Of a stretch of 64,000 nucleotides of DNA, positions 1-9,947 are shown piece after piece. Source of the stretch: Phoenix dactylifera (lineage: Eukaryota > Streptophyta > Magnoliopsida > Arecales > Arecaceae). A model generated the notes under the pieces. It ran no database searches. It was given only the letters and a program-made list of their open reading frames with translations, and was not told the origin of the DNA. The stretch covers positions 1,798,001-1,862,000 of the forward strand of contig NC_052395.1 in the NCBI RefSeq assembly GCF_009389715.1, written 5' to 3'. The translations under genes were made by a program, and so were the position numbers. Numbering within the stretch: position 1 is the first letter of the stretch; each line of letters opens with the position of its first letter.

Positions 1-498
1 GAAAAGCCCTAGAAAAGCCATGCTTATTTTACTGCTTTTTTTATGATATTTCCATACACGATAACGTGTGGCTTGTTGGATCTATGTTGGATCTACAAAC
101 ATATGTACATATGTATGTATGTTCCTATGTATGTAGGTATACAGAGTTGTCATTGTATATATGCCATGGTTCTTTGCCTACATGCTAATGTGCAGGCTTG
201 ACACAACTCTTTCTACATGTCATCCAATCTACATATGCTCGTTAGATAATTATACCAACAATAATCATTCAAACCTGATACTCCAAAAGTTTTGAGGTGG
301 CATGAAATCAAGAAACAGCACGCTAGATTTTTTTCAAAGAAAAAAAGAGAGCATCCTTTACTTATTTCAGTCTTATTGCAGAAATCTTAATTTCATCACA
401 CAGTGCTTTGGCATACAAAGCTACCGTAGAAACTAAAACTAAAGAAACACGCACTGAATTTGCTACTTGACTTCTCTTAATTTCACATGACATGATCT
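1..498. other. 3' flank of the first RING gene, no gene seen
   Basis: AT-rich sequence with a short run of ATGTA/CATATG-type repeats near 95-140. It lies downstream of the stop codon of the minus-strand RING gene and presumably holds its 3' UTR. Short frames here have no recognisable similarity. Confidence 0.5.
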
Positions 499-1215
499 TC
501 ATGGCAATTGAAGCCGGCAGATGGGGCAGAGCCTGCTGGTCTGCAGCCACTGGGTAATGCACACCGGGTGGAACACGTGGCTACATGGCAGCCACCCGGC
601 CAAAGAACCGCTCTCTAGGTCGCCAAGGCAGACGGTGCATCTCGTCGGCGAACCTCGACCCATGAAGTTGGCGACCGCGAGATTCGGGTCGCCGGCACCG
701 CTGCCGGCCGCTCCTTGGTGGGGATCATCATGGTCTCGGTCCCTTCGGCCGAAGTGTTGCACATGAGGCCAGTAAGGGATGCGGGACTTGATGTCCCAGT
801 CGGCTACGACCCACATTATCTGGTGGCGCTGGGCGGCCGCCCGGCGAGCAGCGTCGCGGGACTCCACGAGGATGGTTTCCTCGATGAAGTTGCGGGCTTC
901 GTGACGGATGTGAGGGATGGAGACGAGGCTCGCCGCTAAGGCCCGCCAGGTTGGAGTGCGCTCGGGGTTGGTGAAGGAGTCGAGGTCCTCCACCCAGGTG
1001 TGATGGCCCGGGGGGAGGCGGCGCTCGTATTCAGATCGGGTTGGAGCGCCGACCCGCTGCACGAGCTGGCGCCATTTGACGGTGAACTTCACGCAATTGC
1101 TGTACCTGGGATCGTCAGCGGAGGCCGACGAGTCCGAGTACAAGGTGAGATGGACCTCGGTGCTGCCCCACGCTCTGTAATGTGGCTTCCAGTATGGGTT
1201 GCCGTTCAGTGCCAT
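499..1215 (-). CDS. RING-H2 zinc finger protein (putative E3 ubiquitin ligase), copy A
   Basis: A single-exon frame of 238 codons, intact from ATG to stop. Residues 193-233 form a canonical RING-H2 (C3H2C3) finger: CTVC, then C-S-H, H, C and a final CPIC, all eight zinc ligands present. This class of domain recruits a ubiquitin-charged E2 and makes the protein a likely E3 ligase; the substrate is unknown. The N-terminal 190 residues have no signal peptide or membrane segment. They hold a basic/acidic helical stretch at about 110-140 (SRDAARRAAAQRH) that aligns with the same region of the copy at 42669-43466. Residues 150-190 are hydrophilic, with D/R/H-rich and G/A-rich stretches, and lack the long acidic tract of that copy. 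A weak TATA-like ATTTTTAA lies about 35 bp upstream on the minus strand, and a (GA)15 microsatellite sits about 120 bp upstream. GC content is far above the flanks. The RING assignment is firm; the cellular role is not known. Confidence 0.86.
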   Translation of the reverse strand: MALNGNPYWKPHYRAWGSTEVHLTLYSDSSASADDPRYSNCVKFTVKWRQLVQRVGAPTRSEYERRLPPGHHTWVEDLDSFTNPERTPTWRALAASLVSIPHIRHEARNFIEETILVESRDAARRAAAQRHQIMWVVADWDIKSRIPYWPHVQHFGRRDRDHDDPHQGAAGSGAGDPNLAVANFMGRGSPTRCTVCLGDLESGSLAGWLPCSHVFHPVCITQWLQTSRLCPICRLQLP

Positions 1216-1330
1216 GGTGCTCGTGGTGGCGGGGGCGTCGGCTTTGCTTAAAAATGAGGGCAGAAGGGGACGCGTCGGTGGCGGGAAGGAAAGGTGGTGA
1301 AGAAAGAGGAGCTACTTGCTACTCGGGCAC

Positions 1331-1334
<4 letters not shown>

Positions 1335-1364
<30 letters not shown>
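1335..1364. repeat. (GA)15 microsatellite
   Basis: Uninterrupted GA dinucleotides in the 5' flank of RING copy A. Such CT/GA tracts are common in plant promoters and 5' UTRs and are likely to vary in length between individuals. Confidence 0.95.
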
Positions 1365-1367
<3 letters not shown>

Positions 1368-1564
1368 CTTTAGTACACTTGGGAGTATTCAGAGTAGCAG
1401 CTGGGCGCGAGAAATGAACTCTGTTTTTTTGTGGGAATTTGTCCCATGTAGAGAAAGATGAGGGAGAGTCTAATCAAGCTTATTGAGAATAAATAAAGCA
1501 ATGGCGCCGAAATTGCCGGAAGTAGGTGATGGTCTGCCGGCATTTGACAACATAAACCTAGACA

Positions 1565-1658
1565 AGTAGAACACTTAATCACAATTTTCAAAAAGAAAAA
1601 AAGAGTAGAACACTTAATCACAATTTTCAAAAAAAAAAAGAGAGTAGAACACTTAATC
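1565..1658. repeat. 39-bp tandem triplication
   Basis: Two full 39-bp units (1565-1603, 1604-1642) and a partial third (1643-1658). Each unit starts AGTAGAACACTTAATC and ends in an A-rich stretch. The units are nearly identical, so the duplication is recent. Confidence 0.9.
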
Positions 1659-2514
1659 TCTGGATTATATGCAGCATAATATGCTTGAAATGAAGTGTCA
1701 TGTAGTGGATAATATTGTTTTTGTAAGGTGGAAACAGCCAAATTTTGTGTTGGGAGAACAGCAGAAAGGAGGCGGGTTTGAATTATGTGGGCAACAGTGC
1801 GCTAGCTGGTTTTGGGACACTATGGATGAAGCAACTGGTTTCCAGACATTCCAGTGGTTTCATTTCGGTTACAAGAACTTTCGTCTTCTAGCAAGCTGAG
1901 TTTGGGACAGTGTCGTATATATATATAAGGCATTCAAGTGCCGTTTTCATGAGCTTGGTTGATGTCATGTTAAAAAAAGTACGTGGCATATCAACTGTTG
2001 CATAAACATTTGTGCTATGAATTAGTGGTCCACCAATCGATGCTTCTTTATCTTTTAGGAGTTCAAGCAGGCATACTTAGCTTTTCAGATTACGTGTATA
2101 AACATATTGATTGACATGCAGTTTTTCCTTTTTTTTTTAAAAAAAATGTTTCTATTATTTTCATTTATTGTATCATGCTGGTTAAAATTCCTATTGTGGA
2201 GAGAGGAGAGCAAAAAGTAAAAAGAAAAATAAGCAGAAAAGTGAAATGAAGTCAATCACTTATATTTTAGGAAATTTGGTGGAACCAATGGATATGGGTT
2301 TCAATTTAAATAATTACGTTTCAAATTGGATATTCAAATTTTCATGGACGCATGTAGTTTTGGACTATGATTTTTCTTATATATTGATCTTTTCTTTAGT
2401 TAGTGACAACACAAAAGTCGCTATTAGTCTTTGATTTTCTTTTTTAACAAGAAAAACTTGTGAGGTTTTTTTTGAAAGAATTCTTGTATTTACCTGCATG
2501 AACATGTCTATATG
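1659..2514. other. AT-rich spacer, no gene seen
   Basis: Non-coding AT-rich DNA with short T and A runs (for example around 2128-2148). No motif or coding similarity recognised. Confidence 0.5.
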
Positions 2515-3270
2515 TTAATCAACAAAGAAGTGCATCAATTGACAAAAATCATGTCTATAATGTTTTTATACTGGATTCTCATGAATGTGATCCATAATGC
2601 AATCCTAGATTAACTTGTGGTCTACTGAAAGTAACTACTCCAAATTACTTGGATGTAAGTGGATCAAACGACAAAATAATATTTACAACATTTTTATAGT
2701 GGATCATCATGAATGAGAACTATAATATGCTTTCCTAAATTGACATTATCACTTGCCTGTGAGGGTAGGGGGGGAGTGGGGGTGTGAATTAATCAAAATG
2801 TCGTTTATTGGAAAGAAGCTACCTCCACATTGCTTTGAGGGAGGTGAATTAAATGACAAAATAACAACTATAATGCTTTCATACTAGTTACTTTTGAATA
2901 TGAATGATACTACAATCCTATGTTAATTTGTCATTTACGGAAAAGAAAGTACTTCCTTATTGCTTGGAGGGAAGTCGATATAATGAAAAGCCAATACACT
3001 TAAAATGCTTTCGCAATGGTTCTTTATGAAAGCATAACAAATTGCTAGAAGAAGAAGAAGAAGAAAGAACCTCCGGATTGCTCGGAGAGAAGTAGGTTAA
3101 AATACAACAATATCCAGAGTGCTTTTATAGTGAACCCTTATGAATGTGAGCCATAAAGCAAGCATATATTTATTTATCACTTAATTGAGAAAGGAAAACA
3201 AAAAAAGACCCCTACAATTGCTCCAAAGAAAGTGGATTAAATAGTCAGACAATATTTAAGATACTTTCAA
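2515..3270. repeat. Decayed tandem array, units of about 110-140 bp
   Basis: Five to six diverged units follow one another. Recurrent elements, in order, are a purine start (AAAGAAAGTACCTCC-like), TTGCTTGGAGGGAAGT, a GGATTAAATGACAAAATAA-like block, ATAATGCTTTTATAGTGG, then CATGAATGTGAGCCATAATGC and CCTA..TTAATTTGTC. Approximate unit starts are 2522, 2630, 2810, 2940, 3060 and 3195. A (GAA) run at 3047-3065 interrupts one unit. The array is old, since units differ by many substitutions and indels. Confidence 0.65.
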
Positions 3271-4974
3271 ATATTGACTAGAATACATCAAACATTTCTG
3301 GTGAATTTTATTAAATAATCAAAAGAGCTTATCTTTAATTTATTGCAATTTTGAAGAAATGTTGTTATTTGAGGCATCAAATCTAGTCCAAATATGTGTT
3401 TATTACTCAATGATCTCCATGTCTCATGGCATCATATTTTAGATAATTCTATCCACTTATAGAGATCCAAAATTATTGACGATTTCCTTAGATTCCAATT
3501 TCTAATATGCGCATGTATCATAAAAATTGTAGTAATTATGCACATTACTTAGACTCCACTGACTTGTGGGCCTCCTAGTGCCAAGCTTCTTGCTTATATC
3601 TAAATGTCCAGTGCAACTACTATATATTAATATACAATGGATAGTTTTCCCCCCTTTTCTTCCTTGATCGGGTATGCCTCGAGTAGTAAATGATACCTAA
3701 AAATTTAACAAACCCGATCCAATTATTCTATGGTAATCAAATAGATATACAAATGAAGCTTTGGACATAAACTTATCATTAGTGTGTGCAGTTTTCTAGG
3801 AAAAAATACCCAAAGTTGGATGACCGCATTTAACCACTCAACTTTTATGAAGCTGACTCATATAATGACACAAAACTTTCTGTGTTTCTTTTTTTTTTTT
3901 TGGTAAGAACTAGATTTTCATGATTTAATGTAAAGAATTCTTTTCCATACAACTAAATATCGACCATTAGCTATTTTTTTATTTTTTTGGTAGTAAATTA
4001 TGGAGCCAGAATGGGCTTATCATTTATTATAACAAAATTGCTTCCTTACGAGTCTAATGGTTGTGGATAAGAGGATGGTACATCTATCAATTTCTTATAA
4101 ATCTTACTTGTGTAATTTACGAAGGCGATTTTTATATTTGCTGCTATTTGTAAGAAGTATCAATATTTTCTATCATCCAATATAGTAGAATACTTTATAA
4201 ACACAACTAAAAGAAAGTTATACTACTCAAGCATATAAATAGTAGATATGTTCTTGAGTGCATTTTCATTTGGTATAGAAGGAGATGATAGAACTAATGC
4301 TGCATGCTTTTATCCAATATAACCTACAAAAACATGTTGCATAATGAAGTTGTAGATCAAGTTTGTCAATTTACGAGTAGGTGTCAATGCCTCAATATGC
4401 ATGGTTCCCCAGTTAACATGACAAACTAATTAAGTATACAAAACAACACTACAAGCGCTTATTCCTAGGAAGTATAGATGAAAAAGAAGGAAAATAAAAA
4501 ACCAAAAAGAAAAGCACCAATCTTATATATAAACCCTCAATTAGACAATAAAGCTTTCTATCATATTGGAAAAAAGAAACTCGGTGGTATCTTGAGTTCA
4601 TTAAATTAAAGAAGCGAATATTAAAATGGAGGATAATATCTGGGTCTGGGTCAAATCCAGTCCCGCATCCCAACAGGATTGATACCGCAAGCCATATATC
4701 GCACAAGTCCAGTCCAAACGTGGTGAGGCTTGGGCTAATCCGAGTAATTTCTCAGAGTAGGCCAGGCTCCAATTCGACCACAATACTAAAACCCCATACT
4801 CAGAAAAAAAAAAAGGAAAAACAAAGAAATTAATAAAGAAGAAAGTACGTACATCCCCGTCCTCCATCCTTAGCTCTCTCTTTCTTCTTCTTTTGTGTAA
4901 GAGGAAAACAGAAGAATGAAGGTGTAAGCGGAGTTTCACCCACCCAAACGGCTTCAAAAGCAGTTGTATCAGTT
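3271..4974. other. AT-rich spacer, no gene seen
   Basis: AT-rich DNA with poly-T and poly-A runs. No open frame of conserved character and no recognisable transposon ends. The last 150 bp lie just downstream of the broken RING copy B. Confidence 0.5.
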
Positions 4975-5561
4975 CCCTGATAGCCCATACCTGCAAAGCG
5001 GGCAGCGTGCGCTCCTCCCGAGCCATTCATGGCGGCCAGCCAGCCAGCCAACGAGCCTCTGACCACCTCTTCAAGGCAGATTACACAAAACTCCGCCCCT
5101 CCCGGGGCCGAGAAGCGAGCGACCATGAGATGCTCATCGATGGCGTCCTGAATCAGCCCCCGAGTCGCCTCCTCCTCCTCCTCCTCCTCCATATCGTCGT
5201 CGTCGGGGTAGTCCACTTCCTCCTGGATGTCCATATCCCTTACAGTCCGTCGTAATTGTCAAGTTAATTGGCCGCCAAGTACAGCCCTTCACGAGATATA
5301 GTGCGCGCCTTCCAGTCGGCGCCGCGCCCCTCCTCACATATTTTATGTACGAAGAAAAGCTGTAAGGGTCTAGGGGGAGGTTGGGGTGGGAGCGGAGCAC
5401 GGTCGTGATCTCCGGCCATGGGGCGGTGCTATCGGGGGCGATGAAGCCTCGGAGGTCCTACCCCGAGCACTCGCGGACGGTAGGTGAGATGCTGCGGTAC
5501 GCCAATGTGAAACCAGGCCTTGTCGCGAATATTCAGCACGAAAGTGGCACGGTTGAGGAGC
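4975..5561 (-). pseudogene. RING-H2 paralogue copy B, 3' part (disrupted)
   Basis: Minus-strand remnant of a gene closely related to the copy at 42669-43466. The end next to the copia insertion reads FVLNIRDKAWFHIGV, matching the YFQLSMQDRGWISTG block of copy C. Further on, 5090-5234 encodes an acidic E-run and then HLMVARFSAPGGAEFCVICL, which aligns with HVMVARFLVPGPVEVCAICL. There are several lesions. Stop codons and frame changes occur between about 5230 and 5390. Around 5022-5034 roughly 28 bp are missing relative to copy C, removing the central C-S-H..H..C zinc ligands and shifting frame; the last ligand pair CPLC survives out of frame at about 4990-5000. The gene start is at 23825-23929, on the far side of the copia element. 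It can no longer make a RING protein. Confidence 0.85.
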
Positions 5562-5566
5562 CAGGG
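5562..5566. other. Target-site duplication of the copia element, left copy
   Basis: CAGGG here pairs with AAGGG at 23820-23824 (4 of 5 bases). Removing the element and one duplicate restores a continuous reading of the RING gene across the junction. Confidence 0.7.
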
Positions 5567-5828
5567 TGTTGAAGATATGGTTCAACCCATGTCTCAGGTT
5601 TCCAACCATATATGTTTCAGATTTCTTATTTTATTTTAGTCATTTGTTTATGTGTTTGACTTTGTCTTTAGTTAGTGGATGCTATAGTGGGGTTATGTGA
5701 GTCGTTAGTGGAAAGCATTCTAAGGAGATTGTTCTTTTTTTTGTTGTGGTGTGTGTTTTACTGAAATGTAGTTCAGTTTTTTCTACTCCTTCTTTTGCTA
5801 TTTTTTTTTGTGTGTTGCAACCCCAAGA
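5567..5828 (+). repeat. 5' LTR of the copia element
   Basis: Begins TGTTGAAGATATGGTTC and aligns along its length with 23555-23819. Its right limit is set by the target-site duplication at the 3' end and lies a few bases before the primer-binding site; the terminal CA is not conserved. Confidence 0.82.
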
Positions 5829-5831
5829 AAG

Positions 5832-5843
5832 TGGTATCAAAGC
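5832..5843 (+). other. Primer-binding site (initiator Met-tRNA type)
   Basis: TGGTATCAAAGC differs at one base from the standard plant copia primer site TGGTATCAGAGC, complementary to the 3' end of initiator methionine tRNA. Confidence 0.85.
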
Positions 5844-5959
5844 AAGGTTGTTGCAGCAAGGAGGAAGGTGGTTCAGCGTGAAGGAATCATCATCAACTGG
5901 TGGTTCTACTCAGGGCCGGCTCGGGCCTTAGGCGATTGAGGCGGTCGCCTAAGGCCCCC

Positions 5960-7399
5960 GGGTCATGGAAGGTCCCGCTCTGCCCGTGGACTCGTGGAAA
6001 GTTTTTTTTTTTTTTTTGCCTGCACAGCTTTGAGCTTTCACATCCGAAAGCTAGCAGGGACCAGGGTGATGGGCGACGGCTACGCCGCTACAATGTGTCC
6101 CCATCTCCCCGACGACAGACAGCTGAGAGTCTGAGACAGGCTACGACCTGGGCGATGGGCATCGGGGTATGGCTACGACCTACAAGCCTACGATAGCTGA
6201 GACAAGCAACAGACATTTCCTCCCCCCTTCTCTCCCCCCTTCTCCACCAGTGCTTTTTTTTGCTGAACGGCTGAACCTTCTCGGCAGACTCGGCTTCTTC
6301 AGTTCTCCTCTCCCCCCAATGCTTCTTCACTTCAGTTCTTCAGCCCTTCCCTAGTTTCCTTCTCTGCTGGCAGTCGGCAGGCTTGACCGTCGACAGTTTG
6401 AGGCTCGACCACCCCTGCTCCGGACTCTGGAGTCCAGATCTCCTCTCCAGCTCTGCTCGCCGTCCTCGGTTCCTCCGACCTCTAGGCTTCGGCCTCCGGC
6501 TCCTCGGCTCTGCTCTAGCCTCTAAACTTCTAAAGGCCACTGTCCTCCTCCTCCGTCTTCAAGAAGGCAAGAATCCAGCGAGTGGCAAGCTGCCAGCCGG
6601 ATCTCCACTCCAGCTCTTGGGTCACGGGCTGCCCCTGCTCTTAAGTCTGGATCTCCTCTCCAGCTCTCCTCCTTGCAACTCTAGCCTCGTCGGCTACGCT
6701 TCAAAGTCCACGGACCACCATCCTCTGTTAGCATCCCAAATCCCACTTTCCTAGGCAGTGCCGCAGTGGTGACTTGTGAGCCTATCTATTGACTAATCAG
6801 TAATCACTAATGACCCATGACTATTTCACAAGGAGTTACATAGTATTTGTTATTTTATTATCTTATAGTTATGTGATCACCGAGCAGTTGTATATGAAGA
6901 GAATTTCTTTCATATGCCATCAGTTTTTCTCTGAGTTGTTGTTATTGGCTTATGGCATTTAATATTATACAATAATGGGAAAAGCCAAGGGAATATACGG
7001 CCAACTGATTAATTTTTTAGTCCAATTGATTTTGATTTAGTCAAGTTAGAGACACTACAATTGATTTTTTTTGGGTCCAATTGTAGGTTGGTTGTAACTT
7101 TGGTGGTTTGGCCTCTTCTCGCCGTCAAGTTTGGCACTATTCGGACTCTTCTTTCCGTCAAGTTCGGCATTACTTGTCGGGGACCTGAATTCATTTTTTT
7201 TGACATAATCAAACTTTATCATTTTCAACTTTTTTTATATTTTAATTTGTTTGAGGTGTTTTTTTAATTACTTTGTTTGATAATATTTTTTTTAGATTAA
7301 AATTTCTAATAGAAAATATGAATGTGGGTATAAAAACTCAAAAAGAAAAGAAAAATCGATAAACTCATTCAATCTCAAAAAGAAGCTCTAGATAGATTT
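5960..7399. other. Leader region of the hAT element
   Basis: The first 800 bp are pyrimidine-rich (TTCTC/CCTCC runs) and look like a 5' untranslated leader. The last 300 bp (about 7020-7300) include a TTTGGCACTATT..CGTCAAG segment and AATCAAACTTTATCATTTTCAAC. These also occur in the short relative near 19540-19600, marking both as one family. Confidence 0.6.
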
Positions 7400-9765
7400 G
7401 TGGTCACAAGCAAGAAAAAAACTACATCAAATTCAACTCAGGAATTAGCAATAGAGTATGCACCCAAAATAGAGTTAGAAAATGACATAAAAAGCATGAA
7501 ACAAAATGAGATTGACAATTAAATTTATAGTAGTATTCAAACATCTACTGAAACAATATCTAGTGAAGAGCACAATGAAGAATCAGATGGAGATAGGATA
7601 AACAAGAAAAAAGATTATGAAACTAGTTCTATTCCTATAAATTTATTTGATCCTAGTCAATGAAAAAATATTGATACAAAGTTGAGAAATTTAATAGTTG
7701 AAAAGATCCAATTAGAGATTATGATCTTCATTTTCCTAAGGATGAAAAGAATAGACACTTCTCTACAATACATTACATTCGTAAGTTATCTAATGGTGAA
7801 AAACATAACAGAAGATGGTTAGTGTATTCAAAGAATTTGGATAGGGTATATTGTTTTTGTTGTAAATTATTTGATTCAAAATCTAGAACGAGTCAATTAG
7901 TCAATAGAGGAACTAGAGATTGGAAAAATCTAGGTATCAAACTTAAAAGTCATAAAATAACAAATGAACATATCACTAGAATGAATAGATGGATTGATTT
8001 AGAAGTGAGATTACTAAAAAATAAGACAATTGATAAAAGTCTCCAAGAACAAATAAATCAAGAGAAAGATCATTGGAAAAAAGTTCTATTGAGAATTATT
8101 GCTGTCGTGAAAAATCTTTCAAAAAATAATTTAACATTTCGAGGAAAGAACGAAAATATCTATCAAAGCAATAATGGAAATTTTTTAAGTCTTATTGAAA
8201 TGATTGCAGAATTTTATCCAATAATGCAAGAAAATGTTCGACGCATTTAACATGGCAAAATTCACAATCATTATTTAGATCATAATATTCAAAATAAATT
8301 GATTCAAATATTGCCATCTAAAATTAAAGCTATAATAATTAAAAAGATTAAAGAAGCAAAATACTTTTCTGTAATACTTAATTGCACTCTGATGCAAGCC
8401 ATCAAGAACAAATGATCTTAATTTTAAGATGTATAGATACTTCAACAAATCCAGTAAAAGTACAAAAATATGTTTTAGAATTTTTAGAAGTAGATGATAC
8501 CTCTGAAAAAGACCATTTTAATGAACTTATAAATATAATAAAAAAATATAAACTTAAAATTAATGATATAAGAGGACAAGGGATGACAATGGGTCTAATA
8601 TGAAAGAAAACTATCAAGATGTACAAAGAAAATTATTAAATATAAATTCTAGAACATTTTACACACCATGTGGATGTCAAAATTTGAATTTAGTATTATG
8701 TGATACTGCTTACTCATGTTCTAAGATTATATCTTTTTTTGGAGTGATACAACGAATTTATACCTTATTTTTTTCTTCTACAAAATAATGAAAAATTTTA
8801 CATAATAATATATCCACATTGACTCTTAAATTCTTGTCACAGACACGTTAGGAAAGTCGTATTGAAAGTGTCCAAGCAATTAAAAACCAAGCTCTTGAAA
8901 TAAGAAATGTCTTAGTTCAATTAGCGGAAACTAGTGAAGATCCTAAAATAAAGAGTGAAGCCACATGCTTAGCTACATATGAGATTGAAAATTTTAAATT
9001 CTTATTAGGCATGAATATTTGGCATGATATATTGTTTGCTGTTAACTCAATTAGTAAGATTTTACAATCTAAAGACATGCATATTGATGTTGCTATAGAT
9101 CAATTAAAAAGTCTTCTTTCTTATTTTAAAAGTTATAGAAAAAATGGATTCATAAATACTTTGAATTCATCTAAAGAAATTGCAAATGAAATGAAAATAG
9201 AACCTACATTCCATGAAAAACATGTGATTCGTAGAAAAAATATATTTTAATGAAAATATATTCTGATGAGATAGCAAGATCAGCTGAAGAATCTTTTAGA
9301 ATTGATTACTTTTATATATAGTAGACCAAGCTATTTCTTCAATTCAAAATAGGTTTGAACAATTTACCATATATGAAAATATTTTTAGTTTTTTGTTTAA
9401 TTTTAGAAAGTTAAAATCTTTGAATGAAGATGATTTAAAAAAGTGTTATCTTAATCTTGAAATTTTTTAAAGCATGGTGAATATTCTGATATTGATAGTC
9501 TCAATTTGTTTTTAGAGTTAAAAATTTTAAAAGAAGTTTTACAAATAAAAACTAGCCAGTACCCCTATTGATACTTTAAGTTTTATAAAAAAATAGATTC
9601 TTTTCCAAATGCATGCATTGCTAACAGAATATTGTTAACAATACCTGTAACAATTACTTCTGTTGAAAGAAGTTTTTTCAAAATTAAAGTTGATAAAATC
9701 TTATTTGCGGTCAACTATGTTACAAGAAAGATTAAATGGATTAGCTATATTATTGATTGAAAATA
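7400..9765 (+). pseudogene. hAT transposase of the TTF/ZMYM1-like type, broken
   Basis: Fragments in three frames together resemble plant hAT proteins annotated as TTF-type zinc finger or ZMYM1-like. Order of pieces: a TTF-like segment with RRWLVYSKNLDRVYCFCC and KLFDSKS (7800-7900); the following long helical part to 8250; the catalytic-core remnant around 8380-8780 with IRGQG and the PCGCQNLNLVLCD block; 8850-9250; and a C-terminal dimerisation-like remnant near 9600-9760 (TSVERSFFKIK). Stops and frameshifts occur at about 7640, 7690, 8250, 8600, 8790, 9250 and 9470, so no functional transposase can be made. In an active hAT the DDE/RNase-H-like core cuts and pastes the element. The family call rests on the cysteine cluster, the GCQNLNLVLCD-type core motif and the element ends. 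Confidence 0.78.
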
Positions 9766-9836
9766 GTAAAAAAAGGCTTCCCCTAGTGAGTTCGCCTTAG
9801 GCCCCCAAATATTTTGGGCCGCCCCTGATTCTAGTC

Positions 9837-9942
9837 ATGGCAATGAACACAAATACTGTAAGTATCTCTCGGCAGATTCTTCCCATTCTCAATGGTGAGA
9901 ACTATGATTTGTGGAGTCTGAAAATGAGAACCTTTTTTATGT
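9837..9942 (+). pseudogene. copia gag, N-terminal fragment
   Basis: Starts at the ATG 9 bp after the hAT end and reads a typical copia gag opening, with ILPILNGENYDLWSLKM near residues 12-28. It is cut at codon 36 by the solo LTR and resumes at 12185. The start is chosen because it is the first ATG in the gag frame. Confidence 0.8.
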
Positions 9943-9947
9943 CAAAT

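Larger units (their letters stand above)
5911..9827 (+). mobile_element. hAT-superfamily DNA transposon (3.9 kb), decayed
   Basis: Left end CAGGGCCGGCTCGGGCC and right end GGGCCGCCCCTG form imperfect inverted termini of the hAT type. Flanking 8-bp duplications GTTCTACT (5903-5910) and ATTCTAGT (9828-9835) match at 6 of 8 bases. The sub-terminal segments GCCTTAGGC/GCCTAAGGC on both sides form a further inverted pair. The inside carries a broken transposase at 7400-9765. The element lies between the copia primer site and the copia gag start. Confidence 0.88.

Noticed and set aside
6383..6754. Proline/leucine/serine-rich frame inside the hAT leader
   Set aside because: Pyrimidine-rich non-coding sequence gives such frames on any strand; there is no recognisable domain and no support in the derivative hAT copy.
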